Assembly: GCA_025361425.1 (NCBI GenBank)
Contig: JANYAH010000165.1
Location: 1 to 52,777 of the forward strand
DNA: 52,777 nt
Origin: Candidatus Solibacter sp.
Lineage (GTDB): Bacteria; Acidobacteriota; Terriglobia; Bryobacterales; Bryobacteraceae
Direction: 5' to 3'
Part shown: positions 31,833 to 41,430 of the stretch, piece after piece
Layout: every line of letters starts with the position of its first letter
Numbering within the stretch: position 1 is the first letter of the stretch
Notes under the pieces: generated by a model
What the model was told of the DNA's origin: nothing
The model's database searches: none
What the model saw: only the letters and a program-made list of their open reading frames with translations
Position numbers and translations under genes: made by a program

Positions 31833-33836
31833 CTATCGTAACACTTGGAATAAGTTGCTGTAGTCGTCCGTCCAGAGGCGCAACCCACGGGCCGGCGGGA
31901 GCGGAGTAGCCTTGTCCGACAGGCTGGCAAGGAATTCCGGATCGGTGGCGGCGAGCACCCAGGTGGCCCCGGAGATACCACGCTCCGGGTCCGCCGCGCT
32001 GCGAATCAGCCGCGATTGCATGCGGCGCTCCCCGGCCAACCCTTGCACCACGGGAGCCAAGTCCAGGTACCGGTTGGTGACGTGCATCGCCAGGATGCCG
32101 CCCTGCCGCAGGTGCGCGAGATAGGCGGCAAAAGCTTCGCGAGTCAGCAGGTGGACGGGAATCGAATCGCCGTTGAAGGCATCCACAATCAAGACGTCGA
32201 AACTCTGACTGGGCTCCCGCTCGAGCGCCAGGCGTCCATCGCCGGGCACCACCGCCACTGAGCACGGGCACTCGCGCAGATAACGGAATTCCGCTTGGGC
32301 CAGCGCAATCACGGCTGGATTAATTTCGTAGAAGCGATAGGTATCGCCCGTCCGTCCGTAGCTGGCGAGCGTGCCGGCCCCAAGCCCGATGACCCCGACC
32401 CGCTGCGGCCGGGTGCGCTGAAAACGGATGGCTAGTCCAGCGCCCGAGTCCGGCCCGTAGTAGGTGGTGGCCCAGCGGCCCTTCTCCGGGGAAAGGAACT
32501 GGCTACCGTGATTGATCGGTCCATTGCCGAGCATCCGCACGGCCATGTTGCCCAGGCCGGCATCGCTAACCTGCAAAGCTCCATAGAAGTTGCGAAGCCT
32601 GAGCCGGTCGCCCGCCACGTATCCGCCGATCTGCGTGGCTGCCACGAAGCCGAGAGCTGCCATCACTCCGAGGCGCACGAGGCGGCGTGGCGGGTATCCG
32701 TATAAAAGGCCGGCGGCCAGCACGACGCAGGCGGTGATTCCGATGGGCAACTCCAGATACCGGCTGAACAACAGGGGCGCGGCCACGCCCACAAACAGGC
32801 CGCCCAGGGCGCCGCCCAGCGCCAGCATCAGATAGAAGGAAGTCAGTTGCTCCGGGTGTGGCTTGCGCCGGGCCAGTTCGCCATGGCAGAACATACAGCA
32901 AGCGAAAAGGGCGGCCGAAAACACCACCATGACCCATGTCAGCGGCAGCGTCGAGCCTTGCCGGGACAGACAAAAGCCCATCAGGAGCCAACTCGCCGGG
33001 AGCGCGATTCGGTAGAGCGCGGGCCGGTACCAACCCTGGCGGTCGAAGCAAAGCATGAAACTGAGCAGATAGATGCTCAAGGGAAGGATCCAGAGCAGCG
33101 GAATGGGCGCCACATTTTGACTAAGTTCGTTGGCGACGCCCAGCCACAGGACGGAGGGACAGGCGGCCAGCGCGATCCAGAGCAGGCGGTCCACCAGGTG
33201 AGGCGACGCGCGATTGGCCGGCTCGGGCGCTAGCTTGGCGGCGCTCCGCCAAGCCGCCAAGCTAACCAGCGCCACTACGGCGGCATAAGCCACCGACCAC
33301 GCGAACAACTGTTGGCGCACCGAAATCACCGGCTCGATGGCAAATGGATACAGCATTAAAGCCGCCAGTGAGCCGGCATTGGAAATCGCGAATAGGCGGT
33401 ATGGAAAGCCCGTGCCATCGCGACGGGCGTACCAGCGCTGCAAGAGGGGCCCGGTGGCGGCTAACAGCAGATACGGTAACCCGACCGAGAGCGCCAGCAC
33501 CGCCACAATCCGGGCAACGGGTTCGGTCCCCGCGGCCGGTCTCCAGATAGGCGATGGGGCAATCGGAAGCACGATGAGGCTCGCCGCCAGCAACAACAGA
33601 TGCAGACCCATCTGGCGCCGCGGCGCGAGGTACCGGGTGGTGGCGTGTGCGTAGGCATAGCCCAGCAGGAGAAACGCCTGGAAAAACAAGATCGCGGTGG
33701 TCCAAACCCCGGCCGAACCGCCGAACCACGGCAGAATCGCCTTGGTCATGATGGGCTGTACCAGAAACAGCAGCAGCGAACTGCAGAAGATAGTGGCGCC
33801 GTAGAAGAGCGTGAGCAACATGGTTTGGCTCATCAT
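31833..33836 (-). CDS. Fused MFS-like membrane / spermidine synthase-like protein
   Basis: 667 aa. The first about 420 residues contain ten or more membrane helices (for example GATIFCSSLLLFLVQPI, LIVLPIAP, LLWIALAACPSVLWLGV, SFYLMLALGGALGGLFVG). The C-terminal about 240 residues form a Rossmann methyltransferase/aminopropyltransferase domain: VGVIGLGAGTLASYGR, YRFYEINPAVIALA and FDVLIVDAFNGDSIPVHLLT. Fusions of this kind are annotated as spermidine synthases with a transporter-like domain. Whether they make polyamines is unproven: the acidic residues of real spermidine synthases are only partly recognisable here. No speD is nearby. Confidence 0.85.
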   Translation of the reverse strand: MMSQTMLLTLFYGATIFCSSLLLFLVQPIMTKAILPWFGGSAGVWTTAILFFQAFLLLGYAYAHATTRYLAPRRQMGLHLLLLAASLIVLPIAPSPIWRPAAGTEPVARIVAVLALSVGLPYLLLAATGPLLQRWYARRDGTGFPYRLFAISNAGSLAALMLYPFAIEPVISVRQQLFAWSVAYAAVVALVSLAAWRSAAKLAPEPANRASPHLVDRLLWIALAACPSVLWLGVANELSQNVAPIPLLWILPLSIYLLSFMLCFDRQGWYRPALYRIALPASWLLMGFCLSRQGSTLPLTWVMVVFSAALFACCMFCHGELARRKPHPEQLTSFYLMLALGGALGGLFVGVAAPLLFSRYLELPIGITACVVLAAGLLYGYPPRRLVRLGVMAALGFVAATQIGGYVAGDRLRLRNFYGALQVSDAGLGNMAVRMLGNGPINHGSQFLSPEKGRWATTYYGPDSGAGLAIRFQRTRPQRVGVIGLGAGTLASYGRTGDTYRFYEINPAVIALAQAEFRYLRECPCSVAVVPGDGRLALEREPSQSFDVLIVDAFNGDSIPVHLLTREAFAAYLAHLRQGGILAMHVTNRYLDLAPVVQGLAGERRMQSRLIRSAADPERGISGATWVLAATDPEFLASLSDKATPLPPARGLRLWTDDYSNLFQVLR

Positions 33837-33911
33837 CGCAGAGTTACGCGTGGGGGGTAAAGTGCATCGCCTGCTCTGCCTCCGCTACAATCTGATAAAC
33901 CACAGATCACT

Positions 33912-34364
33912 ATGGGAACAGTTCTCATCAAGAAACCGGCGATCGACCCAAGATACGCCCAGTTCAAGCTCTCCATCCGCGAGTCCAAGATTCACCGGCG
34001 CGGAGTTTACGCAGAAGAACCTATCCCCGCGCAGCGCAAAGTCATCGAGTACACGGGCGAGAGAATCAGCCGCCGCGAGACCAAGCGGCGGGGCGATGGA
34101 CCGGTCACGTACCTCTTCACGCTGGACGATTACTGGACGCTCGACGGCGCGTTCGGCGGCAGTGGCGCCGAGATCATCAACCACAGCTGCGATCCCAATC
34201 TCCGCGCCATGAACACCAAGGGCCACATCCTCTACATGAGCAAGCGCGCTATTCGCGTTGGCGAGGAATTGACGGTGGACTACCGCTTCGCCAAAGACAT
34301 TGAGCAGGCGCGGTGCCGCTGCGGCGCCAAGACCTGCCGCGGCGTCATCAATCTGTTGAAGTAG
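33912..34364 (+). CDS. SET-domain protein lysine methyltransferase-like
   Basis: 150 aa, essentially a bare SET domain. It has HRRGVYAEEPIPAQRKVIEY near residue 29-48, the core AEIINHSCDPNLRAMN (about 95-110) and GEELTVDYRF (about 127-136). A post-SET cysteine cluster follows, CRCGAKTCRGVI. These residues bind S-adenosylmethionine, the target lysine and zinc in SET enzymes. Bacterial free-standing SET proteins are a minority and their substrates are mostly unknown. Start ATG 33912; the M28 peptidase follows 24 bp after the stop. Confidence 0.92.
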   Translation: MGTVLIKKPAIDPRYAQFKLSIRESKIHRRGVYAEEPIPAQRKVIEYTGERISRRETKRRGDGPVTYLFTLDDYWTLDGAFGGSGAEIINHSCDPNLRAMNTKGHILYMSKRAIRVGEELTVDYRFAKDIEQARCRCGAKTCRGVINLLK

Positions 34365-34388
34365 GCCCGCGGCAGTTATCATAGGTTC

Positions 34389-35885
34389 GTGCGTTCCGCG
34401 AAATTCCTATTCACCGCCCTCGCCGCCGCCGGCATGCTCGCTGCGCAGGGCCAGCCTCCGCTCGCCCAGCGTATCGCCGCGCGCCTGCGCCCCAACGATC
34501 TGAAGGCCGACGTCTCCTTCCTGGCGTCCGACGCCCTGCAGGGCCGTGCCACGCCTTCGCCCGGGCTCGAGATAGCGGCTGAGTACATTGCCGCGCAGTT
34601 CCGCCGTGCGGGCCTCGAACCGGTGGGCGATGACGGCTACTTCCAGAGCGCCGCTTTCCAATCGGTGAAGCCGAATCCGGAGGGCCTTGAGTTCACGCTG
34701 GACACCGCCAACGCGGAGCAGGGCACCGTGGTGATTCAAGAGGCCGTGGCCACCGACCTCAATCGCGCAGCCGCTTTCAAGATCACGCTGAGCGACACGG
34801 CGGCGCTGGATGCCTTGACCGCTGAAGAGGTGCGCGGCAAAGTCCTGCTAGTCGAAGTGCCAGATGTTGGCGGTGCCGGCGGCGGGGGCATGGCCGCGTT
34901 TCAGGCGCAGCGCCGCATGCTGGCGCTGGCCGCAAAACTGGAGCCCGCGATGGTGGTGATGGTGCGCGCCGCCGGGCAGCAGAGCAATCCGAACGCCCGC
35001 GTGCCGCTGCGCGACGCTACCGCGCCGGCGCCCAAGGTGCCCGTCCTCAACGTGTGGGACAAGGCGATTCACGATACGGTGGCCGCCGCCCAGCCGGGAC
35101 CCATGGAAGCCATGGTATCGGCACATATCGCCGCGCCCATCGTGCAGCCCGTGAAATTGCGCAACGTGGCCGGCGTGCTGCGGGGCACCGACGCGGAGTT
35201 GAAGGACACCTACGTCGTCGTGACCGCCCACTACGACCACCTGGGCGTGCGCCCCAACGCGCAGGGCGACGGCATCTACAACGGCGCCAACGACGATGCC
35301 TCCGGCTCCGCCAGCGTGATCGCAATCGCCGGCGCGCTGGCGGAACTCGAGGAGAAGCCCAAGCGCACCATCGTCTTCGTGACGGTGTTCGGCGAGGAAC
35401 TCGGCGGATTGGGCGCGCGCTGGTATACCTCCCACCCCATCTTCCCGATCGCCAAAACCGTCGCCGATATCAACCTGGAACAACTGGGCCGCACCGATGA
35501 CAGTGAAGGTCCCAAGGTGGCGCAGTTCAATCTGACCGGCTTCGACTATACGGACATCGCCGCCACCTTTGCCAAGGTGGGCGCGGTGACCGGCGTGCAG
35601 GCGATCAAGCACGAGAAGAATAGCGATTCGTTCTTCAACCGCAGCGACAACGCGAGCTTCGCCGATGCCGGCATTCCGTCCACCACGCTCTCCGTGAGCT
35701 ACATCTTCCCGGATTATCACCAGCCCGGCGACGAATGGCAGAAGTTGGACTACGACAACCTGGCCAAGGTGGATGTGACGGTAGCACTCGGCATCCTCGA
35801 TATGGCCAACAGCGCACAGGCCCCGCAATGGAACAAGGAGAACCCCAAGACGGCGCGCTACGTGCAGGTTCGCGAAAAGCAATAG
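34389..35885 (+). CDS. Exported M28-family zinc peptidase
   Basis: 498 aa from GTG 34389. Signal peptide to about residue 19-20 (LFTALAAAGMLAAQG). A PA-like inserted region lies between about 120 and 250. The catalytic domain shows all M28 zinc-site elements: TAHYDHLG, GANDDASGSA, FGEELGGLGA, ADINLEQLG and PDYHQPGDEW. Such enzymes remove N-terminal residues from peptides in the periplasm or outside. The length is normal for this subfamily. It follows the SET gene closely and may share its transcript. Confidence 0.92.
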   Translation: MRSAKFLFTALAAAGMLAAQGQPPLAQRIAARLRPNDLKADVSFLASDALQGRATPSPGLEIAAEYIAAQFRRAGLEPVGDDGYFQSAAFQSVKPNPEGLEFTLDTANAEQGTVVIQEAVATDLNRAAAFKITLSDTAALDALTAEEVRGKVLLVEVPDVGGAGGGGMAAFQAQRRMLALAAKLEPAMVVMVRAAGQQSNPNARVPLRDATAPAPKVPVLNVWDKAIHDTVAAAQPGPMEAMVSAHIAAPIVQPVKLRNVAGVLRGTDAELKDTYVVVTAHYDHLGVRPNAQGDGIYNGANDDASGSASVIAIAGALAELEEKPKRTIVFVTVFGEELGGLGARWYTSHPIFPIAKTVADINLEQLGRTDDSEGPKVAQFNLTGFDYTDIAATFAKVGAVTGVQAIKHEKNSDSFFNRSDNASFADAGIPSTTLSVSYIFPDYHQPGDEWQKLDYDNLAKVDVTVALGILDMANSAQAPQWNKENPKTARYVQVREKQ

Positions 35886-36015
35886 GGGCTAACGGCCGCA
35901 GGTGTGGACTGCCACGCCGGCAAGCGTGCCAGCGTCGCCTGCAACTTCTGCCCCGAACCGCGTTAACGGGCCGCTCCGCACAGACGTGGGCGGGGATTGC
36001 CGCTATCATCGAGAT

Positions 36016-36783
36016 GTGCGGACCTTGTCCATTTACTGTCTGGCGGTCTTTTGTTGCCTCGCGTACGGGTATGCGGCGTCCGGGCCGCAGCCGCCCTGCG
36101 GCGTGGATTCCACTCCGCCCCATCCCAGCCTGGCCGAGTCACCCGCGGTGAAGTTCTGGAGCCCTGCGGAACTCGGCGAGAACTGGCGTCCGCCTGCGTG
36201 TACCGGATGGACGGGCGTGGGCTTTTCGACGCTGGTCACCACGGCCGCACGATTCCGCCATGCCTCGGGAATGGAAGATTTGCTGCGCCAGAGCGGCGCG
36301 ATCTCCTCACTGGCCGGCATGCGTTATTGGTCCACCACGCACAAAAAGTGGCAGACGTTGATCCCGGAGGCCTATGCGGTCACCAACGCGCACGGGAACC
36401 AGCGGCGCAACGACTTTACGCTGGAGGAACTGAAGCCGGGTAACGTTGTCTACTTCCAGCAGGCGGACAACCTCTCCGGTAAGGCCATCTTCCGGCTGCA
36501 CATTGTGGAGGCCACCGCCGACCGGCTGGTCTTCGACGTGGCCAACGTGACGCTGATGCGCTATCTCTTTCTTCCGCTCTTCCACCCCGGCGAGATGCAG
36601 TCCATCTACTACCTGGACCGTGAAGGGGAAGACGTCTGGCGGTATTACGGCATAGCCCGCACCGGCAAGAACGCGAGCAGCCTTACCACCGGGCATGAGT
36701 CTTCCTGGATCAACCGGTCCGTGGCGTTCTACCGCCGAGTCGCCGGAATTCCTACGGACCAGGAACCGCCCGCGGCGCGATAG
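36016..36783 (+). CDS. Exported DUF6675-like protein, function unknown
   Basis: 255 aa from GTG 36016, chosen because it opens directly into a signal peptide (LSIYCLAVFCCLAYGYAA); the upstream frame to 35902 is not signal-like. Characteristic segments are ESPAVKFWSPAELGENWRPP, RYWSTTHKKWQTLI, VYFQQADNLSGKAI, LFLPLFHPGEMQSIYYLDRE and ARTGKNASSLTTGHESSWIN. I recall the same block order from acidobacterial and myxobacterial proteins under DUF6675; no activity is known. It probably acts in the periplasm. It lies between the peptidase and a LacI-type regulator, with no tight operon spacing. Confidence 0.78.
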   Translation: MRTLSIYCLAVFCCLAYGYAASGPQPPCGVDSTPPHPSLAESPAVKFWSPAELGENWRPPACTGWTGVGFSTLVTTAARFRHASGMEDLLRQSGAISSLAGMRYWSTTHKKWQTLIPEAYAVTNAHGNQRRNDFTLEELKPGNVVYFQQADNLSGKAIFRLHIVEATADRLVFDVANVTLMRYLFLPLFHPGEMQSIYYLDREGEDVWRYYGIARTGKNASSLTTGHESSWINRSVAFYRRVAGIPTDQEPPAAR

Positions 36784-36873
36784 CCTGGCGGTATCCCGGT
36801 TAGGCGGCAGTCAACGGTACAGTTTCCGTTTTTCCTCCGCATGGGGATAGAATGGGAGACTCGCGGATACGAC

Positions 36874-37905
36874 ATGCCCGCACGCCTCAAGGATATCGCC
36901 CAAGACCTTAACCTCTCCGTGGTCACCATCTCGAAGGTCTTGCGAGATCACCCGGACATCAGCCAGCAAACGCGTGAGCGCGTGCTGAAGCGCATGAAAG
37001 AGCTCAACTACCGCCCGAACCTTGCGGCGCGCGCGCTGGTCACCGGCCGTAGCTACATCGCGGGTCTGGTAGTGCCGGACCTGGTTCACCCGTTTTTCGG
37101 CCAGGTGGCCAAGGGCCTTTCCAACGGGTTGCGCAAGAAGGGGTACAGCCTGGTGCTGTCTTCTTCGGAGGATGACCCCGAACTGGAGCGGCAGGAGATT
37201 GAACAGCTTCTGGCGCGGCGCGTGGACGTGCTGATTGTGGCTTCCACGCAGTCCTCGGTGGAGACCTTCCACCGCCTGCAAGAGCAGAAGATTCCGTATG
37301 TGCTAATCGACCGCAAGTTCGACGGGCTGGCGGCGAACTTCGTGGGCGTGGACGACGCGGCGGTAGGCGAACTGGCGACGGCGCACCTGATCGACGCCGG
37401 CTGCCGGCGGATCGCCCACATCGGCGGCCCCAACGTGAGTACCGCGCTGGGCCGCGTGGCGGGCTTCCGGCGCGCGCTTCACGCGCGGGGCATCGCCGTG
37501 CCACCCGAGTATATCGAGATGCGGGAGCACGGCGACGACGCCGGGGATGCCAGCGGCTACACTGCGATGCAACGCTTGCTGACGCTGAATCCGCCGCCGG
37601 ACGGCGTTTTCTGCTACAACGACCCGACCGCCATGGGCGCCATGAAGGCCGTGTTGGAAGCCGGTCTGCGCGTGCCCGAAGACGTGGCCATCGCCGGGTG
37701 CGGCAACGTGGCGTACGCGGATTTTCTGCGCGTTCCGCTGACCAGCGTGGACCAGCAGAGCGGCGCCATCGGGGAACGAACCGCCCGCATGGCGCTGGCG
37801 CTGCTGGAAGGTGGCGCGCCGTCGCGTCCCAAGACGGTGCTGTTGGAGCCCAAGCTGGTGGTGCGGGCCTCTACGCTGCGGCCGCGGTTGAAGCCCCGGA
37901 AGTGA
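36874..37905 (+). CDS. LacI-family transcriptional regulator
   Basis: 343 aa from ATG 36874 (MPARLKDIAQDLNLSVVTIS); an in-frame ATG at 36841 adds 11 residues. The N-terminal helix-turn-helix is complete with hinge residues (SKVLRDHPDISQQTRERV, then ELNYRPNLAARAL). The periplasmic-binding-like effector domain follows (IAGLVVPDLVHPFFGQVAKG, RIAHIGGP, GVFCYNDPTAMGAM, PLTSVDQQ). LacI regulators repress sugar-use genes and respond to sugars. No target genes are adjacent, so it may act elsewhere or on the region upstream. Confidence 0.92.
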   Translation: MPARLKDIAQDLNLSVVTISKVLRDHPDISQQTRERVLKRMKELNYRPNLAARALVTGRSYIAGLVVPDLVHPFFGQVAKGLSNGLRKKGYSLVLSSSEDDPELERQEIEQLLARRVDVLIVASTQSSVETFHRLQEQKIPYVLIDRKFDGLAANFVGVDDAAVGELATAHLIDAGCRRIAHIGGPNVSTALGRVAGFRRALHARGIAVPPEYIEMREHGDDAGDASGYTAMQRLLTLNPPPDGVFCYNDPTAMGAMKAVLEAGLRVPEDVAIAGCGNVAYADFLRVPLTSVDQQSGAIGERTARMALALLEGGAPSRPKTVLLEPKLVVRASTLRPRLKPRK

Positions 37906-38158
37906 GGGGCGGTAAAGAGCAGGCTCGGCGACCGCGGCCGCTACGACCGGCTCGAAACGCTGCGCGCGGAAGCGGTGGCGAATCTGGCGGCGCGGCAGAG
38001 CGGAAATCGAGGCGCTACGCGGCTCCTCCACTTGGCGACGAAGCATTGCGACGGCTGCGCCTGCGGCAGGGGTCGGCATCGCCTACCGGGCCGGCAGGCC
38101 AATTGAACTCCGGTAAATGCCGACAAAAAGGCGAAGGCCACGCAAGTGATTGAAAACA

Positions 38159-38235
<77 letters not shown>

Positions 38236-38654
38236 TTAGAATCAATACTTTACGAGACTTCCGAACGGATGAGAGCGTCTGTCCAGCAATCCACCAGCGA
38301 ACGAAAATACCTGCTTATCGTCACGCCCAAGACCATTATATGGTATCGATGGGGCTGGAAAGCCTTTGAGTGCCCTGGATTCACTGGAGGCGGCCAAGCA
38401 GCGAGTGGGCGTACCCGACTGCGGGAGCGCGGCGTGTCGATAGTTCTTTACTCCAGACATAATAGCCGAAAGAATTAGAATTAGTACGACAACGTCAACT
38501 TAAGCAAGCCGCACTTAGAAGTTTCGGTGGCAAACATTGAAACAACATAATGGGTTTGTAAAACTACGACGCCATGCGGCCATATCGGTAAGTCTGTCTT
38601 AATGTAACTACTACATTCATACAAACATCCCGCGCCTTTACAAGCGCCTAATTC
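38236..38654. other. Gene-poor, AT-richer interval
   Basis: About 420 bases upstream (in tRNA sense) of tRNA-Arg, with lower GC than the surroundings. I see no supported gene, tRNA fragment or clear long repeat. The composition shift next to a tRNA would fit an old insertion point. Confidence 0.5.
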
Positions 38655-38765
38655 TTAGAGAACGTATACTCTTAACATCCAAATTACGAGCCAGAGGGCG
38701 ATGATCCCGACAGTGATGTAACGAATCCACTGCCAGAAAGTTCTTGGTTCGGTTCGGTTTGCCAT
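38655..38765 (-). CDS. 36-aa single-pass membrane peptide
   Basis: ATG 38765 gives MANRTEPRTFWQWIRYITVG, then IIALWLVIWMLRVYVL and TAA at 38655. The N-terminus is polar, then come a Trp-rich interface and one hydrophobic helix, a sound membrane-peptide pattern. AGAGG lies 2-6 bases upstream, rather close. Such small proteins are often missed. Coding status rests on composition only. Confidence 0.45.
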   Translation of the reverse strand: MANRTEPRTFWQWIRYITVGIIALWLVIWMLRVYVL

Positions 38766-38944
38766 GCCTCTGTTATACCGCAACTTCATTGGGAAGCGGA
38801 ATGTTCAGCAAATACTCGACGAAGTCTATCGTGTCCAGGCAAGTGGTTGAGGTTGGTATGCCGTCCTGTCATCGTGAAAAATGCCACTTAGGACCAAACT
38901 CCTGTGATAACTTAGAAAGGTCCACACGCTCCCCGGCAAAGCGG

Positions 38945-40723
38945 CTACGTTCCGCTCTCCCCCACCGTTCGCTCTTGCGGCTGCGTGGCGTGCGCGCCGG
39001 GCAGGCGAAAGCTGAATCGCGCGCCGCGGCCGGGGGCCGATTCCACCCACATGTCGCCGCCGTGATCCAGCACGGTCTGCCGCGACAAAGCCAGGCCCAA
39101 GCCCAGCCCGTTGCGCTTGCCCGCGCTCACGAAGGGCTGGAACAATTGCGCGCGAATCTCCTGCGCGATCCCAGGGCCGGTATCTTCCACGTGCACCACC
39201 GCCGCCCCATCCTGCATCTCCGCCGTGATGCGAACCTCGCCGCCGCCCGGCATCGCTTCTAGCGCATTACCGATGAGGTTGGCGAACGTACGCTCCACCC
39301 GGCTGCGCTCCAGGGGCACTTCCATCTCCGCGGGGATCTCCAGCGCCAGCGTCACTCCCTGCTGCTCCGCCGCCGTGGCCAGCATTTCGCACGCCGCCGA
39401 CGCCACTTCGCGCAGCCGGCACATCTCTGGCGCCTTGCCCTTGCCGCGCGATACGTTGAGCAGATCTTGCAACAGTTCCTGCATGCGCCGCGAGGCGCGA
39501 TAAATATTGCCGGCCAGGCGCTTCACGTTCGCGGGCGGCAGATCGCCATCCACCAGCATCTCCGCGCCCCCGTAGATCGCCGCCAGCGGATTGCGTAGAT
39601 CGTGCACGATTGATCCGGAAAGCCGCCCGATGGTGGAGATTCGCTCCTGCCGGATTAGCTCTTCGCGCGCCTGGCGAATGCTGGCGCACATGGTGTTGAA
39701 CGTGCTTGCCAGCCGGCCCAACTCGTCTTCGCCGCGCACCGGCACTTCGATGGCGTAGTTCTGCCGCGCCACTTCCGCCGCCGCCCGGTCCAACTGCTCC
39801 ACCGGCTCCACAATGCGCCGCGCCAGCAGGTAGGTGAGCACGAACCCCACCGTCATCGCGCACAGCCACAGCAGAATGATATTGGCGTAGAGGCTGGCGA
39901 TGCGCCGCTGCGCGCCCTCGAAGGAACGCAGAATGCAGATCTTGCCTACGGGGCGGCCCATGATGTCTGTCAGCGGCGTCTCGAAACGCGCGTATTGCAC
40001 CACGCCGTCGCTCACCTTCTGGCCGCCGCTCTTCCTCGCCAGGTCGGCCACCACCGCCGCCGTGGCGCGCGGGTTCAAGGTGGAAGCGATCACCCCCGAG
40101 GGCGCCAGGAAAAGAAACTCGCTGGTGGTGGCCGCCTTCAATCGCTGCGCCACAATCGCGTCCACGCGTTCGCCCGCCACCAGCACATTCAGCAGATCTT
40201 GTCCGCCCCCCGACTGTACGTAAACCGGCGTCACCGAGAGGTGATACAGTTCGCCCGAGTCCAGAAAGAAGCCCGACGATTGCTGCGGGAATCGCGCTTC
40301 GGCGGACTGCACCAGATCCAGGTCCTCACGCAGCGATGGCGCCGTCACCCCGCCCAGCGATGCAATCACCCTGCCCCGCGGGTCAGTCACCAGGAAGAGT
40401 CCGGCCGACGTGGAAATCCGCGACCACAACTCGCTCGCGCTATCGCGGATGGTGGCCTGGTCGCGCGTGCCGAACGCTGCCCGGACATCCGACATGCTGG
40501 CCAGCAAGCGGCTCACCGAGTTCAACAGTTCGGTGCGCGCGTCCCACAGCGAAGCGTAGGCGTGAAAGCTGCTCTGCACCTCCGCCTCCAGGCTGTCCGA
40601 CATGCTCTTGGTGATACTGCGCAGCACGAGTTGCCCGGTGATGGCGAACAACACCGTGATGGCGACCGACGTGGAGAGCATGATCTTGGTCAGCAGCGAG
40701 AGTCGCGAGAATCGCCATCTCAT
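38945..40723 (-). CDS. Sensor histidine kinase with Cache-type sensor and HAMP
   Basis: 592 aa from ATG 40723, which overlaps the stop of the cupredoxin-like gene (ATGA). Membrane helix 1 is at about 10-30, then a periplasmic Cache-like sensor to about 270 (AGLFLVTDPRGRVIASLGG), and helix 2 (IILLWLCAMTVGFVLTYLLA). HAMP follows (RIVEPVEQLDRAA), then the HisKA site SIVHDLRNPLAAI with His near 374, and HATPase boxes NLIGNALEA, VEDTGPGI and GLGLGLAL. It would sense an envelope signal and phosphorylate the regulators encoded at 42696 and 43142. It is the last gene of this five-gene operon. Confidence 0.92.
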   Translation of the reverse strand: MRWRFSRLSLLTKIMLSTSVAITVLFAITGQLVLRSITKSMSDSLEAEVQSSFHAYASLWDARTELLNSVSRLLASMSDVRAAFGTRDQATIRDSASELWSRISTSAGLFLVTDPRGRVIASLGGVTAPSLREDLDLVQSAEARFPQQSSGFFLDSGELYHLSVTPVYVQSGGGQDLLNVLVAGERVDAIVAQRLKAATTSEFLFLAPSGVIASTLNPRATAAVVADLARKSGGQKVSDGVVQYARFETPLTDIMGRPVGKICILRSFEGAQRRIASLYANIILLWLCAMTVGFVLTYLLARRIVEPVEQLDRAAAEVARQNYAIEVPVRGEDELGRLASTFNTMCASIRQAREELIRQERISTIGRLSGSIVHDLRNPLAAIYGGAEMLVDGDLPPANVKRLAGNIYRASRRMQELLQDLLNVSRGKGKAPEMCRLREVASAACEMLATAAEQQGVTLALEIPAEMEVPLERSRVERTFANLIGNALEAMPGGGEVRITAEMQDGAAVVHVEDTGPGIAQEIRAQLFQPFVSAGKRNGLGLGLALSRQTVLDHGGDMWVESAPGRGARFSFRLPGAHATQPQERTVGESGT

Positions 40724-41430
40724 CGCTTGGGCGCTCCCGGATAGGTGCCGTCGTTGGCCACGGGCGGATAGTCTTTGCCGTACTTGTCGAGATGCGGCGC
40801 CGGAATAAAACCCGTCTCCGAAATGGAGATCAGCGGCAGCACCAGGCCGCTCTCCGGCACCGTGATGCGGCGTTCCAGAAACTTCAAGTTCTCTGGCATC
40901 GCGCGCTCGTGAAACAGGCGCAACTGGTATTCCCCCGGCGGCACCGCGGCGATGGCGTACTTTCCGGTCGCCTGGGTCACGGCATACCACGGGGTGTTCA
41001 ACACCGCGATAATCGCACTCATCGTGGCATGAATGTTACAGAAGACGCGGACGATGCCGGCGTGCCGGAACGTCACGCTCTTCGAGGTGCGGGGCGGATA
41101 CAGGCCGACGTCGAACGGCTGGCCGCTGAAATTGGAAAACGCGTTATGGAAAATCAGGTCGAGATTCGGCAGGTCCACCGTGCTGCCCAGTGAGATCGCC
41201 ACCACGTGCGGCTGGAACAGTTTGTCCTTTTGCCGCATCTCCACGCGCTTCGGCGGCAGGGCAGGCACGGCGCGGCCCACGGGCTCCAGCCACAGCACCA
41301 CCCCTGCGTAGTCCTTGTGCTTGCGCACCGCGAGATTCTTGGAATTGGTCAGCTCCACTTCGCCCGAGACGAGTGCGCCGAGCGCCACTCCCAAGGCCAC
41401 GCTAGAACAGATAAGCCAGCGCCAGATCAT
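40720..41430 (-). CDS. Exported cupredoxin-like (methylamine-utilisation-type) protein
   Basis: 236 aa. An N-terminal hydrophobic signal (LICSSVALGVALGALV) is followed by a beta domain with a type-1 copper pattern: LIFHNAFSNFSG, then VRVFCNIHATMSAII, giving His..Cys-x2-His-x2-Met. A second beta domain of the carboxypeptidase-regulatory kind follows (GKYAIAAVPPGEYQLRLFHE). Similar proteins are labelled methylamine utilisation or plastocyanin-like. The gene overlaps the porin-like gene by 29 bp and the kinase by 4 bp, so all three are made together. Copper binding is inferred from motif spacing. Confidence 0.75.
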   Translation of the reverse strand: MIWRWLICSSVALGVALGALVSGEVELTNSKNLAVRKHKDYAGVVLWLEPVGRAVPALPPKRVEMRQKDKLFQPHVVAISLGSTVDLPNLDLIFHNAFSNFSGQPFDVGLYPPRTSKSVTFRHAGIVRVFCNIHATMSAIIAVLNTPWYAVTQATGKYAIAAVPPGEYQLRLFHERAMPENLKFLERRITVPESGLVLPLISISETGFIPAPHLDKYGKDYPPVANDGTYPGAPKR

